Origin: Bacteroidales bacterium
Lineage (GTDB): Bacteria; Bacteroidota; Bacteroidia; Bacteroidales; UBA932
Length of the DNA: 64,000 nucleotides
Assembly: GCA_017477465.1 (NCBI GenBank)
Contig: JAFUVU010000027.1
Location: forward strand, 83,988-147,987
Direction of reading: 5' to 3'
Made by a program: the position numbers and the translations under genes. This document shows positions 43,987 through 53,286 of this stretch, one piece after another (positions within the stretch are counted from its first letter, which is position 1; each line of letters starts with the position of its first letter). Below the pieces are notes generated by a model. That model did not search any database, was not told where the DNA came from, and worked only from the letters and a program-made list of their open reading frames with translations.

Positions 43987-45396
43987 CTAATTCAGTTGGC
44001 CTTCGGTGTCGTTAAACCAGTCGATGTAATAATCTCCCGTAAGGTCAAGGGTGCTTGCGTTTACGCCCATCAGAATTCCTGCATATCTGTTGGTGGATGA
44101 CTTCTCCCCATTCCAGAAACCGCTTTCGTAGCCAATATATCCATAGTTGTTGCTGGCCTGCGTAGAGAACATTTTGTACAAAGGCGAACCTGAATTAAAA
44201 TAACCGTCGATGACTTCGTCCGCCGTACCGTTTGCCCTAAGTGCAATCTGGTATGCTGTCATGGCCGCAATCACGCCATCATCTGTAGTAAGAGCGTCGG
44301 AGTTGGGAATAATCATAAAGCAGTAGGGGCTGTCGGTCGTCATAGCCGTAACGCGCGCCCAACCGCTGTAGAAAGAAAATTTCCAGTCGCTGCGTTTGTT
44401 CAGGGTGAAGGTATCGGCAAGACCTTCCGCCGGGCTTTCTCCGCCACCTTCCTCTGCTTTGGTCAGATTCTGATACAGGTTGCCGCCGCCGATAACGGAA
44501 ACATATCCTCTCCAAGTACTGTTGTCCGAAGCGTAAGACCCTACGTAAAGATAGTCATAACTACCGTCGCCCGAGACAGTTGCGGAAGTTTTGTCCTCTG
44601 ACATGGTCCATGTTGAGATAAGGTCGCCTTGCGACTTGGACACGTAGGTACTACCTTTATAGGCGTACAGATAATAGTAGTTGTTGGAACTGTCGGTACC
44701 TACCCAGCCATTATAGGCCGGATACTTGAAACTGAGGGTTCCGTCTTCATTGTAATCAAGGTTAAGTTCAAGGTAGTCGATAGAAAGAGTGACACTCTGG
44801 TCCTTGACATCTTCGGCAATGACAGCATTGAAAGTTCCAAGCTTCCAGTTGCCCAGCCAGGCTTCATACATAGACGGTTCCGGTTCAGGATCCTCGCCAC
44901 CTTCTTCCCCTCCGGAAGCGGCTTTAAGCGGGATTTTCACTTCTGTTCCATCCAAAAGAACCAGTACAAAGAAATCCTCCCCGTCCAAATATGCATTGCT
45001 GAAAAGGGAAGATGTCGCCTCGCCCACTGCCGACCAGCTTTCGCCGTTGTCATACGAGACATACCAGATATCATCCTCTATCTTGAATGAGGGTGTGGCA
45101 CCAGGGGTGCCCGATTCTCCCGGATCACCTTTCTTGCCGTTCGAAATGGTGATTGCCGGGACATCTCCATAAAAACTGATAGTGTAAGAACCGTCGGCAT
45201 TGAGTGTTACGCTCTGGACAGCCTGCATGTTGGCCATGATGGTCTTATAATCGACGAGTTCTCCGTATGCTCTCTCGATAGAGGTCATCCGGGATTTAAG
45301 GGAGTTGATTTCGTCCCACAGGGGTTTGTCATTGTAGCATGACACGGCCGCAAATGACGCTGCGGCCAAAGCCAGGGATATAAAAACTTTTTTCAT
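43987..45396 (-). CDS. DUF4988-like surface lipoprotein with coiled coil and collagen-like patch
   Basis: A 469-residue lipoprotein (AAVSCYNDK, Cys20). Residues 24-75 form a short coiled coil (LWDEINSLKSRMTSIERAYG), as in the DUF4988/PL29 N-terminal domain. Then a collagen-like G-x-y patch GKKGDPGESGTPGATP and IWYVSYDNGESWSAVG, a usual continuation. From about 180 a spacer rich in Glu, Gly and Pro (GGEEGGEDPEPEPS) leads to two beta-rich modules. No lyase catalytic residues can be named; I regard it as a surface binding protein of the PUL. It is 25 nt after the fimbrillin-M64 gene and is followed by a strong terminator. Confidence 0.7.
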   Translation of the reverse strand: MKKVFISLALAAASFAAVSCYNDKPLWDEINSLKSRMTSIERAYGELVDYKTIMANMQAVQSVTLNADGSYTISFYGDVPAITISNGKKGDPGESGTPGATPSFKIEDDIWYVSYDNGESWSAVGEATSSLFSNAYLDGEDFFVLVLLDGTEVKIPLKAASGGEEGGEDPEPEPSMYEAWLGNWKLGTFNAVIAEDVKDQSVTLSIDYLELNLDYNEDGTLSFKYPAYNGWVGTDSSNNYYYLYAYKGSTYVSKSQGDLISTWTMSEDKTSATVSGDGSYDYLYVGSYASDNSTWRGYVSVIGGGNLYQNLTKAEEGGGESPAEGLADTFTLNKRSDWKFSFYSGWARVTAMTTDSPYCFMIIPNSDALTTDDGVIAAMTAYQIALRANGTADEVIDGYFNSGSPLYKMFSTQASNNYGYIGYESGFWNGEKSSTNRYAGILMGVNASTLDLTGDYYIDWFNDTEGQLN

Positions 45397-45421
45397 ACCT
45401 TATATTGTTTATTTTTAATTG

Positions 45422-47347
45422 TTATTCTCCTCTTACCGGGTCGTAAGCTCCGCCTACGGCGATGTCATGGTCCAGGAATGTACGGATATCGTTTTCGTTT
45501 TCGACAACGTTGAAATCAGGGTCTTCTCCGGAGGTGCGCATTATGCGCTGGTAAATGACAGCCCGGTTCCAGGCGCTCCAGTAAGGGCGCGTGTCTTTCA
45601 TGCAGTCGATGATTTCACTTCGCCATATACCTCTTTCATAGCGCACCATGCCTCCCTGCCACAATCCTATCCTATTGTAACGGACGTCCCGGGGAGCGTA
45701 CTCCTCCTTTGCAATCTTCTCGAATTTCTTCCAAGGATAATTTGTGGTGCTGTAGGCCAGGTTCAGCGCACGCGGCGGATTCATCTCGTAATCTCCCTGA
45801 ATGCCGGCGCCGCTGTAAACATTTGTATAACCGGTCCAATATTCATCCTGGAGGCGTCCGAAACCGTGGCCGCAACCCTCGTGAATAAGAGTGCAGGTCC
45901 AATCGTCGGTAAACACCCATGAGCCTCCGGACCATAACTTACGGTAGCCGAGGGCCTGATACTCCTCGTCGGTCATCTGGTGCCATACATCGTCACCGCT
46001 CTCAGTGCGAACATAATATCCTTCTCCGCCGAAATTATGGAGTTCCTCGCCCGGCCGTGTGTATCCCGACGACCAGACATAGTCAGGAGAGTAATTGGTA
46101 AGCGCTATGAAGCGCCCGGAATCCTCCCACCAGCAGACAGAACCGTAATAGTCACGTCCATTGATTATGAGGAAAATACCGCCGTCATCGACATTGGTAA
46201 CGCCGTCCCTCCAGTCGGGGACTATGGATTTGGCCCAGTTATATACCGCAGGACGGTCCGTGGACGCCAATCCCCAGTAGTTATCATAATCCAGGCCCTC
46301 CTTTACATTGAAGGTTCCGCCAACATCCGAGGTGGAGGAGGCCTTCCATGCAATGTACACGTTGAAGTATTCCTTCATGGACTTGTAAGGTTCTGTATTG
46401 AAAATTCTCTCGGCACCATACCTGGAAGCCTGTTCGAATTCCTCGCGGGAGTTGAGCCCGCTTCCTTCTACAAAACCTTCCGGGGCGAAAATGAGGGTAA
46501 TTGGTTTGACGCCCTTGGATGCCTTCATTATCTGAGTGACATTAAGGTTCCCCTCAAAATGGTCACCCATATTGATAATTCCGAGGTCGATTACTTCACC
46601 GGCCGCAGCAGTCACGGGACGGTCTATTATGACGATATTGCCGTTGCCAATGTCGTCCACCATGGACAAAGTCAAACCTTTATCCAGAGTGCCGGGGACT
46701 ATTGCGACGTAATAAGTACTGCCGCTTTCGAAGGTCCCCTGGAGTATCACCTTTCCGGAAGGGGCCTGTACGTTGCGGTACAGGTCGGCCTCCACAGCCG
46801 GTTTTCCGGGATTGGTGATGATAATGTCTCCTGAAAGATATCCGGCAGGTGCGTCTATTGTAACCTGTGTCACATCCGGCACAACGGACCCTTCAGGCGT
46901 GAACTTAATGAAGGCCGCAGCCGGAGACAGGGTCACAGAACCGCCTATGGTTCCGGAAACCCCGACTGAAACCGCCGATGATGAAGACACACCGCCGGCC
47001 ACAGCTGGCTGAACCGAAGGAATCCTGGCATAAATCCTGTCCGGAGTGGCTCCGCTTGCAGCCGATGAAGGGCTTACAAACCAATATTCAGGAGCTATTT
47101 CCAGATAGGCCGACTCCTTGAATACGACTCCATCGTCAGTCGTAAGGGTGTTCTGTCCGGAAAGATGCTTGCCGTTCTGGGAATACAGGCGTATCTGATC
47201 ACCGGAAGACCAGGCCATGGGAACAGAAGCTCCGGAGAATACCGCTTTCAACGCAATGTCGCGCTGTTCGAATACGGTAGGAGTCTCCCTTGTACATGAG
47301 ATAGCGAATCCGGCCAAAAAAGCAAGAGTCGCAGCTATTCTTTTCAT
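45422..47347 (-). CDS. Lipoprotein M64 metallopeptidase with fimbrillin-like N-terminal domain
   Basis: About 641 residues (start MKRIAATLAF at 47347; a start 9 nt upstream is equally open). Lipoprotein signal FAISCTRE (Cys about 18). Residues 25-260 resemble the fimbrillin-like fold (IALKAVFSG, PMAWSSGDQIRLYS, FIKFTPEG, GYLSGDIIITN). The rest is peptidase M64 (IgA peptidase family): ITLIFAPEGFVEG, FNTEPYKSMKEYFNVY and the zinc region LIHEGCGHGFGRLQDEYW. The first metal motif reads H-E-x-x-x-H, one residue longer than HExxH in the fused M64 gene nearby. The enzyme would cleave host glycoproteins at the cell surface. It sits between a SusD-linked lipoprotein and the DUF4988-like gene. Confidence 0.8.
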   Translation of the reverse strand: MKRIAATLAFLAGFAISCTRETPTVFEQRDIALKAVFSGASVPMAWSSGDQIRLYSQNGKHLSGQNTLTTDDGVVFKESAYLEIAPEYWFVSPSSAASGATPDRIYARIPSVQPAVAGGVSSSSAVSVGVSGTIGGSVTLSPAAAFIKFTPEGSVVPDVTQVTIDAPAGYLSGDIIITNPGKPAVEADLYRNVQAPSGKVILQGTFESGSTYYVAIVPGTLDKGLTLSMVDDIGNGNIVIIDRPVTAAAGEVIDLGIINMGDHFEGNLNVTQIMKASKGVKPITLIFAPEGFVEGSGLNSREEFEQASRYGAERIFNTEPYKSMKEYFNVYIAWKASSTSDVGGTFNVKEGLDYDNYWGLASTDRPAVYNWAKSIVPDWRDGVTNVDDGGIFLIINGRDYYGSVCWWEDSGRFIALTNYSPDYVWSSGYTRPGEELHNFGGEGYYVRTESGDDVWHQMTDEEYQALGYRKLWSGGSWVFTDDWTCTLIHEGCGHGFGRLQDEYWTGYTNVYSGAGIQGDYEMNPPRALNLAYSTTNYPWKKFEKIAKEEYAPRDVRYNRIGLWQGGMVRYERGIWRSEIIDCMKDTRPYWSAWNRAVIYQRIMRTSGEDPDFNVVENENDIRTFLDHDIAVGGAYDPVRGE

Positions 47348-47361
47348 CTGTTTCATAAGCC

Positions 47362-48192
47362 TCAGAATGCTAAGGTGAATGCATCGTTCTTATAAGCTCC
47401 TGTGGGAACCAGATTCTCGTCGAATTCCATCATCAGAAGGTTCCATCTACCCTCTTCGCTTGTACTTATCCAGTGCTGGGTACTGCCTATGTAATAAGTG
47501 GCGTATCCGGCAGATCCCCCCCATTTGCACAGAATGTCGGTTTTGCCGGACATGGAATCCTTGTTCTCTTCGTACAGGTTATTGATCTTGTCGGCAAAGG
47601 CGTCCATCCGCTTAAGGAGAAAGGACGGGTCGGTAAGATCCCCATCAGATGCCGGGAACATGTCTATCTGGTAATATGCCGGTGCCGCATACATGTATAT
47701 CCAGCACGTTGTGTAGCCTGAAGGGACATATGCATACATATTCCATGAGCTCTGGAATACGGGTTCGAAGTCCCAGTTACGGTACTCGTCAATCCTTGCC
47801 TGAAGGGAAACCGGAGCGGAGTTTTTGAGATTGGCACCTTCGGCTGAAAGCAGCCTGACGGTAACCGTATAGTCTTTGTGAAGCTCCACCAGCTTAGGCT
47901 TTATGGAGAGGGTAAGCTGCTTTTTGACCGCTCCGGCAGGAACCACCACTACCGGATCGTATGGAAGTGCTTCTTCGTCCATTCCCTCTATCGCTATCCT
48001 TACGGTAACATCGGAATGGATAAAGTGTGAAAGCACTATGTCCACCGTAGCCAGAGTACCGTCAAAAGCATCCATGGATGAGGTTATTGTCACGTCCGGA
48101 ACGGTATCCGGTTTCAGTTTGCTCTTTTGGCACGCAAAAAGCGCCATGACAGCAAACGGAATCAACCATAATATGTACTTATATCTTTTCAT
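47362..48192 (-). CDS. PUL surface lipoprotein with Ig-like N-terminal domain (unrecognised family)
   Basis: A 276-residue lipoprotein (MALFACQKS, Cys about 20). I start at 48192 (MKRYKYILWLIPFAVMALFAC); the frame runs open further upstream but into antisense of SusD. Residues 30-130 look like a Calx-beta/Ig-like sandwich (VDIVLSHFIHSDVTVRIAIEG, YDPVVVVPAGAVKKQLTLSIKP) as in DUF4843- or DUF1735-type proteins that follow SusD genes. The second half is Trp/Tyr-rich (WNMYAYVPSGYTTCWIYMYA) and could bind sugars. No enzyme motif seen. It is 19 nt after SusD. Confidence 0.6.
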   Translation of the reverse strand: MKRYKYILWLIPFAVMALFACQKSKLKPDTVPDVTITSSMDAFDGTLATVDIVLSHFIHSDVTVRIAIEGMDEEALPYDPVVVVPAGAVKKQLTLSIKPKLVELHKDYTVTVRLLSAEGANLKNSAPVSLQARIDEYRNWDFEPVFQSSWNMYAYVPSGYTTCWIYMYAAPAYYQIDMFPASDGDLTDPSFLLKRMDAFADKINNLYEENKDSMSGKTDILCKWGGSAGYATYYIGSTQHWISTSEEGRWNLLMMEFDENLVPTGAYKNDAFTLAF

Positions 48193-48211
48193 TGTCTCTG
48201 AATATTTCAGT

Positions 48212-49777
48212 TTACCATTTACTGTCATAGCCCCATGTCTGGGTAATGGATGCGTCACCGGTGTGAACCGCAGTATTGACCGGCCACAGAAGCTTGTATT
48301 CCTCGCCTTCGGCAAGAACCGGGGTTCCTGCGGGATAAGAAGCTTCTGCACTGAAAGCAAGCGGTTTTCCCGCAGCGTCTTTCATCCGGACGAGGTCGAA
48401 CCAGCGGGTACCTTCTCCAACGAATTCCCTGTCGCGTTCCTTGAGAATTGCAAGTTCCGTGGTGGCATAGTCCGATTCGGCGAATTGGGGATAGCCGTTT
48501 CCATAGGCGCGTCGTCTGATATCGTTGATATATCCGGCGGCAAGGTCTCTGTTTCCGAGGGCATTCTCAATCTCCGCAAGCATGAGGACAACATCGGCAT
48601 AACGATATATAATTATGTCCGAATCGTAATACCGTGTGCTGCCGTCCACGTGTCCCATGTTCTTGATCATGGCCGAACCGAACTGTCCGGTTGCGGAATA
48701 GCACTCGAAGAATGTTGCGCTGCGGCGTGCATCAGCCTTGTCAATTGACTTTATGAAGGTTTCCTTCCACTCGTGACGATGCATGCCGCCGCCGCAGAGG
48801 TTGAGGGGGTCTCCAAGCAGGGTGCCGTTTTCATCGTAGAATGAATTGTTCCATATAGATGCCTGGAAAACGAAGTTCTGGCCGCTGTTTGTAGCCTCAG
48901 TGTTCACAAAATAGATGGATAGTATAATCTCTTTGCCTCCCTTGTTATTGTATTTATAGATGTCGGCAAAGTTGTCTTCAAGGGAGAAACGGTCAGATTT
49001 CACCAGGTTCTCGAGGGCTCCTTTGGCTATGATGAGGTCCGGTTCTCCCGCTGCTGTATGAGAATCCGTGTCGGCAGCGTCAGAACTGTGGGTACTCACT
49101 TTTGCACTCCAGAGGTAAACCTGGGCTTTCAGCATCTGGGTGGCATACCAGCTCCAATTGTGTCTGTCAAGGCTACGGTCATCACCATAGCTATCTTCGC
49201 TCAGACGGATATCGTCCTTAATCTGCGTCAGGGTAGCCTCGGCCGAAGCTCTTTCCATGTAGAGGTCTTCAAGGACTATCTTTCCCTCCATCAGCTTTAC
49301 GCTTGTTTCCAGAGGCACTCCGCCCCATGTGCGGTAAAGCATGAAATAGAAGTAAGCCCTCAGGCCATAAGCCGGGGCAAGATATTGCGCCCGCTTGGCG
49401 GCAGTAAGGAACTCGCAGTGGTCTCTCACCTGTTCTATGTAATGGTTCACTTCGACCAGATAACCGTAATAACCGTTCCAATTGCTCACGCCCGGAGAGT
49501 CCTCGCTGATAGTATTGGAAACGACTTCGGCATTATTGAGGGAAACTCCTTCAATGGAGAATCCTGTCTGAAGGGTTCCACCACGCTGTTCTCCCAGAAG
49601 AAACGGGGAAGCGTAATCGTAACGGAGCTCCACCATAAGACCGTTGAGGAAGGTTTGCACCTGTCCTTCGTTTTTCCAGTAATTACCGGCAGCGGAATAG
49701 TCGATGGGGCTCAAATCCAGGGCATTGCAGCCGGTCAGAAGCCCTAGGGCGCAAAGAATGTAAAATGCTCTTTTCAT
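48212..49777 (-). CDS. SusD/RagB-family outer membrane lipoprotein (sialic acid PUL)
   Basis: A 521-residue SusD-like protein; lipobox LLTGCNALD (Cys17). Family features: NYWKNEGQVQTFLNGLM near the start, YRTWGGVPLETSVK near 150, IYRYADVVLMLAEIENALGN near 395, NDIRRRAYGNGYP, and LKERDREFVGEGTRWFDLVRM near 445. It pairs with the SusC encoded 12 nt upstream. By context it captures sialylated or mucin-type glycans or glycopeptides (inference). Confidence 0.93.
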   Translation of the reverse strand: MKRAFYILCALGLLTGCNALDLSPIDYSAAGNYWKNEGQVQTFLNGLMVELRYDYASPFLLGEQRGGTLQTGFSIEGVSLNNAEVVSNTISEDSPGVSNWNGYYGYLVEVNHYIEQVRDHCEFLTAAKRAQYLAPAYGLRAYFYFMLYRTWGGVPLETSVKLMEGKIVLEDLYMERASAEATLTQIKDDIRLSEDSYGDDRSLDRHNWSWYATQMLKAQVYLWSAKVSTHSSDAADTDSHTAAGEPDLIIAKGALENLVKSDRFSLEDNFADIYKYNNKGGKEIILSIYFVNTEATNSGQNFVFQASIWNNSFYDENGTLLGDPLNLCGGGMHRHEWKETFIKSIDKADARRSATFFECYSATGQFGSAMIKNMGHVDGSTRYYDSDIIIYRYADVVLMLAEIENALGNRDLAAGYINDIRRRAYGNGYPQFAESDYATTELAILKERDREFVGEGTRWFDLVRMKDAAGKPLAFSAEASYPAGTPVLAEGEEYKLLWPVNTAVHTGDASITQTWGYDSKW

Positions 49778-49789
49778 GATGGCGGCTGT

Positions 49790-52700
49790 TTAGAAAGTAA
49801 GGTTTACACCGAAAATAAGCGATATAGGGAGCGGATAGGTCCCGTAATTATTGTAGTTTGAGGCACTTTCGTATTCCGGAGTCCCCAGATACTTCGCCGC
49901 CTCGGAGAAATAGCCGAGATTCTGGCCGGAAACATACAGATGAAGCTTGTCAATATGGGCCTTTCCTATTAACTTCTTTGGGAAGTCGTAGCCGAGTGTC
50001 AGCTCACGGAAAGCCAAGTAAGAGCCTTCATATACGAACATGGAATGCCAGGTCCTGGCATAATTGCGTTTGCCGTTCTGGTCGGCATATACGTATGTGG
50101 GGTAACGGCCCTCGCCTGTTTCGGGATTGTAGGTTTCTTCCACCCACTTCATGGCATTGAAAGTACCCTGCATGCAGCCGAGCGTCCATGCAGTGTTAAT
50201 ATCGGTAATCTTGTAATCAAGGGCAAAGTCGAAACGGGCGCTCAGCGACAGGCCCTTCCATGAAGTGTTGAAATTGAAACCTCCGACCCATTTGGGAACC
50301 GTGTTGCCAAGTTTCACCTTGTCGTAGTCGTCGATAATGCCGTCACCGTTCACATCCAGCCATTTCACATCGCCGGGCTCGATGGCAAGGCCATTCGCAC
50401 GGTCCGCATCAGACAGATGCTTCCAGATTTCCGGACCATACAGGACCTTGTTTGGAGACGAGAATGTACCGCCTGTGGAATGATCTTCAAGGAAGCCGGG
50501 AATTTCGTCCCAGCTGCGGTACAGGCCCAGGGCCTGGAACCCGTAAATGTCACCGGGGGTCTGCCCTTCCTGGTATCCTCCTACCCAGACCATTTCACTG
50601 GAGCCGGTTTGGGGATTATAAGATCCGGGAACGTAAACCTGCATGCCACCCTGACGGTTCAGTTCATTTCCGTTTTCTGGAAGACGGACTATCTTGTTAA
50701 CATTGTAAGATGCAGTAAACTTGGCATTTACATTCCAGTCTTTGGTCTTCACAATGCGGGCGCTTAAATCCAGTTCCAAACCTGTGTTCTGGATTTCGCC
50801 GTTGTTGGACAGGAATGAGGAATAACCCGTATGGGAAGGAATGGTTATAGACGCTATCTTATCCGTGGTATGCCTGTTGTAGAACGATGCGTTCAAGTTC
50901 AGCCGGTTCTCGAAGAAAGAGATGTCCAGACCCGCTTCGTAAGTCCAGGACTGCTCCCATCGGAGCGATGGATTTGGCAGCGTGTACAGCAAGGTGGAGC
51001 TGCTTCCATTGTAGTCGCCATAGGACTGGTAGCTGCCCTGAACCGTATAGTTGCCAATCGAACTGGTAAGAACACCGTTGGCACCGTATGAGGTACGTAT
51101 CTTGGCGAATGAAATAACGTCTCTGAAAGGTTTCATGAAAGGCTCCTTGGAGAGTACCCAGCCTGCCGATACGCCAGGGAATAGATGCCAGCGGTTTTCA
51201 CGTGCAAGACGGGAATAACCGTCATATCGGAAAACAGCGCTGACAAGGTACTTTCCGTCGTAGTCATAGTCTGCCTTGCCGAAAAAGGACATCACTCTCT
51301 GCTGGCTGTGCGAGGAGTCGATGCTGCGAGTGTCACCGGTTTCTGTCAGTTCCAGGTCTTGGAATTCGTCTGTCGCCGCATTACGTCCGCTGGCACTGAA
51401 TCCCTTGGAATTATAGTCCAGATACTCCCATCCAAGCATGGCGCTGGTGTTGTGCAGACCGGCGAAGGTCTTATTAAAATTCAGCACCGCATTGTATGTC
51501 TGGTTAAGATTCCTGGAAAAAGAGTTGCTGGAGACTCTGGTGTTGGAGATTCTGTCCGGCCCTATAAGATAATCTCTGGTAAAAGACTCCTGGGAAGTGT
51601 CTTCTATGAACCAGCTTCCGAAAAGCTTGGCGCTGAGCCATGGAGTTATGGTAAAGGTGAAACTCTGGCTCATGGTGAAGCGGTCCCGGTAATAGTCGGT
51701 CTGACGGGCCGGGTTGTATAATCCTACATGGCCGTCGGAGATGGAATTCCTGGCGCTGGGATTATACTCGTTATACGCATTGTAGATACGCATGGTCGGA
51801 GGAACGGAAAGGGCCCGGGTAAAATAGTAGTATTCGCCGTTGCCGTTCTTTATGGGTACCCACATCATGTGCGAGAAATTCAGCGAGGAATTCGAACTGA
51901 GCCACGGCCGGATTTTATAATCCCCGTTGAAAGCGAAGGTGAGTCGTTCATAGCGGTTGTCAACTGCATTGCCTTCTGTATTGTTATATCCGATGGAGCC
52001 ATAGTAACCGCCCTTGGAGTTGCCTCCGGAGAATGACACCGTGTAATCCTGTGATAGCGACGGAGTCTTGATGTTTACATCTTCCACCTTGGTTCCACGC
52101 CAGAATACCAGAGGGTCCCCCGTGACAGGGTCGGTCATCTTGCCCCAGTCCGGACTGCTCAGCAGAAAATCTACTTCCGGAGACCAGTTGAACACGCCCC
52201 AGACAGCGCGGCTGTCGGTGCGTCCGTCGGCCACATTGCCGGCACCGTCAAAATAATAGTTCCCGGTGCCATAAGGCTGTGTCCCAGAGAGCGAAGCATT
52301 GGACACCCATGATGTGCGGTACTGGGCAAGCCGCATCCAGTACAGATAATCCTCTGACTCAAGATACTCGTATGGGAAACGCATGAAATTCAGGGACGTC
52401 TTGGTATTTAGACTTATGTAGCTTGTACCCTCCTGCCCGCGCTTGGTAGTGACAATGATGACGCCGTCTGCGGCACGTGCACCGTAAATAGCGGTGGCGC
52501 CGGCGTCCTTCAAGACCTCGATGGACTCAATGTCTCCAGGGTTGATGTCGGTCATGGATCGGTAAGCTCCGTCCACAATGACCAGCGGAGAACCGCTGCC
52601 GTCAAGTCCGGTACCGCCTCGCAGGACGATAGTCGGTGCCTGAGTAGGATTACCGGTAGTCTGGGAAACGCGCAGGCCGGAAACAGCACCGGCCAGCGAA

Positions 52701-53146
52701 GCCCCTGCCGTAGTGTGCATACCGGACGTGATGGTCTCACTGGAAACACTGGAAATGGAATTGGTGAGTTTGGAACGGAGCTGCTTTCCGCCGTAAGCCG
52801 TAATCACGGTTTCTTCAAGCAGGGTGGAATCCTCTCCCATGGTGATGGTAAGCGGACCTCCGGTCCATCTCACCTCTACCGTCTCATAGCCGATGCTCGA
52901 AACCACCAGGATATCTCCCGCTTTTGCATTCGGCTGGACAAAACGACCGTCCACATCTGTTATGACGCCTTTGGACACCGGCGCATCCTTGATGAGGACA
53001 GAGGCAGCGATTACAGGTTCACCCTGTGCATCCAGAACCTGTCCGCGACATTCGTTCTGGGCGGATGCGGTCCACCCACTTGAAAAAAACAGCGCAAACA
53101 GGCCGGTGACAATACTGTACAGAGTGCATTTCATTGTTCTGGCCAT
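49790..53146 (-). CDS. SusC/RagA-family TonB-dependent transporter (sialic acid PUL)
   Basis: About 1118 residues. I start at 53146 (MARTMKCTLYS; an ATG at 53134 is also possible). A frame to 53239 reads through a terminator-like hairpin and is rejected. Signal peptide to about 28 (ASAQ), carboxypeptidase-regulatory-like domain (CRGQVLDAQGEPVIAASVLI), plug (EETVITAYGGKQLRSK, RGGTGLDGSGSPLVIVDG), the SusC hallmark GARAADGVIIVTTKRGQ and a C-terminal barrel ending in SLIFGVNLTF. It imports the glycan or glycopeptide released at the surface. The leader carries a hairpin that may act as an attenuator. Confidence 0.95.
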   Translation of the reverse strand: MARTMKCTLYSIVTGLFALFFSSGWTASAQNECRGQVLDAQGEPVIAASVLIKDAPVSKGVITDVDGRFVQPNAKAGDILVVSSIGYETVEVRWTGGPLTITMGEDSTLLEETVITAYGGKQLRSKLTNSISSVSSETITSGMHTTAGASLAGAVSGLRVSQTTGNPTQAPTIVLRGGTGLDGSGSPLVIVDGAYRSMTDINPGDIESIEVLKDAGATAIYGARAADGVIIVTTKRGQEGTSYISLNTKTSLNFMRFPYEYLESEDYLYWMRLAQYRTSWVSNASLSGTQPYGTGNYYFDGAGNVADGRTDSRAVWGVFNWSPEVDFLLSSPDWGKMTDPVTGDPLVFWRGTKVEDVNIKTPSLSQDYTVSFSGGNSKGGYYGSIGYNNTEGNAVDNRYERLTFAFNGDYKIRPWLSSNSSLNFSHMMWVPIKNGNGEYYYFTRALSVPPTMRIYNAYNEYNPSARNSISDGHVGLYNPARQTDYYRDRFTMSQSFTFTITPWLSAKLFGSWFIEDTSQESFTRDYLIGPDRISNTRVSSNSFSRNLNQTYNAVLNFNKTFAGLHNTSAMLGWEYLDYNSKGFSASGRNAATDEFQDLELTETGDTRSIDSSHSQQRVMSFFGKADYDYDGKYLVSAVFRYDGYSRLARENRWHLFPGVSAGWVLSKEPFMKPFRDVISFAKIRTSYGANGVLTSSIGNYTVQGSYQSYGDYNGSSSTLLYTLPNPSLRWEQSWTYEAGLDISFFENRLNLNASFYNRHTTDKIASITIPSHTGYSSFLSNNGEIQNTGLELDLSARIVKTKDWNVNAKFTASYNVNKIVRLPENGNELNRQGGMQVYVPGSYNPQTGSSEMVWVGGYQEGQTPGDIYGFQALGLYRSWDEIPGFLEDHSTGGTFSSPNKVLYGPEIWKHLSDADRANGLAIEPGDVKWLDVNGDGIIDDYDKVKLGNTVPKWVGGFNFNTSWKGLSLSARFDFALDYKITDINTAWTLGCMQGTFNAMKWVEETYNPETGEGRYPTYVYADQNGKRNYARTWHSMFVYEGSYLAFRELTLGYDFPKKLIGKAHIDKLHLYVSGQNLGYFSEAAKYLGTPEYESASNYNNYGTYPLPISLIFGVNLTF

Positions 53147-53170
53147 ATCGTAAGAGTTATTGATTGGTAA

Positions 53171-53211
53171 AAACAAAAAAACCATAAAAGGTAGACGCCT
53201 ATATGGTTTTT
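53171..53211 (-). promoter_or_regulatory. Terminator-like hairpin in the susC leader (possible attenuator)
   Basis: Minus strand: AAAAACCATA pairs with TATGGTTTTT (10 bp), with an inner AGG/CCT helix, then TTTTTTGTTT. It lies 25 nt upstream of the susC start, between two divergent genes, so there is no gene whose end it could serve on the minus strand. That points to a transcription attenuator or the end of a short leader RNA of the PUL (inference). Confidence 0.55.
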
Positions 53212-53256
53212 CGATAGTTACTTGGTTAGTCCGGAACAATTATATGAATTATTTGT

Positions 53257-53264
53257 TAATTTTG
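53257..53264 (+). promoter_or_regulatory. -7 box for the glycine-rich protein gene
   Basis: TAATTTTG matches TAnnTTTG exactly, 22 nt ahead of the ATG at 53287. No -33 TTG at normal spacing. Confidence 0.45.
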
Positions 53265-53286
53265 CAACAATAAGTTAAAAAAAAAC

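Noticed and set aside
45080-45150. Collagen-like G-x-y patch in the DUF4988-like protein as a true collagen domain
   Set aside because: Only about five triplets; this short patch recurs in this lipoprotein class and is too short for a triple helix.
53147-53239. A longer start for the second SusC
   Set aside because: The extra codons run through the leader hairpin and abolish the signal peptide.
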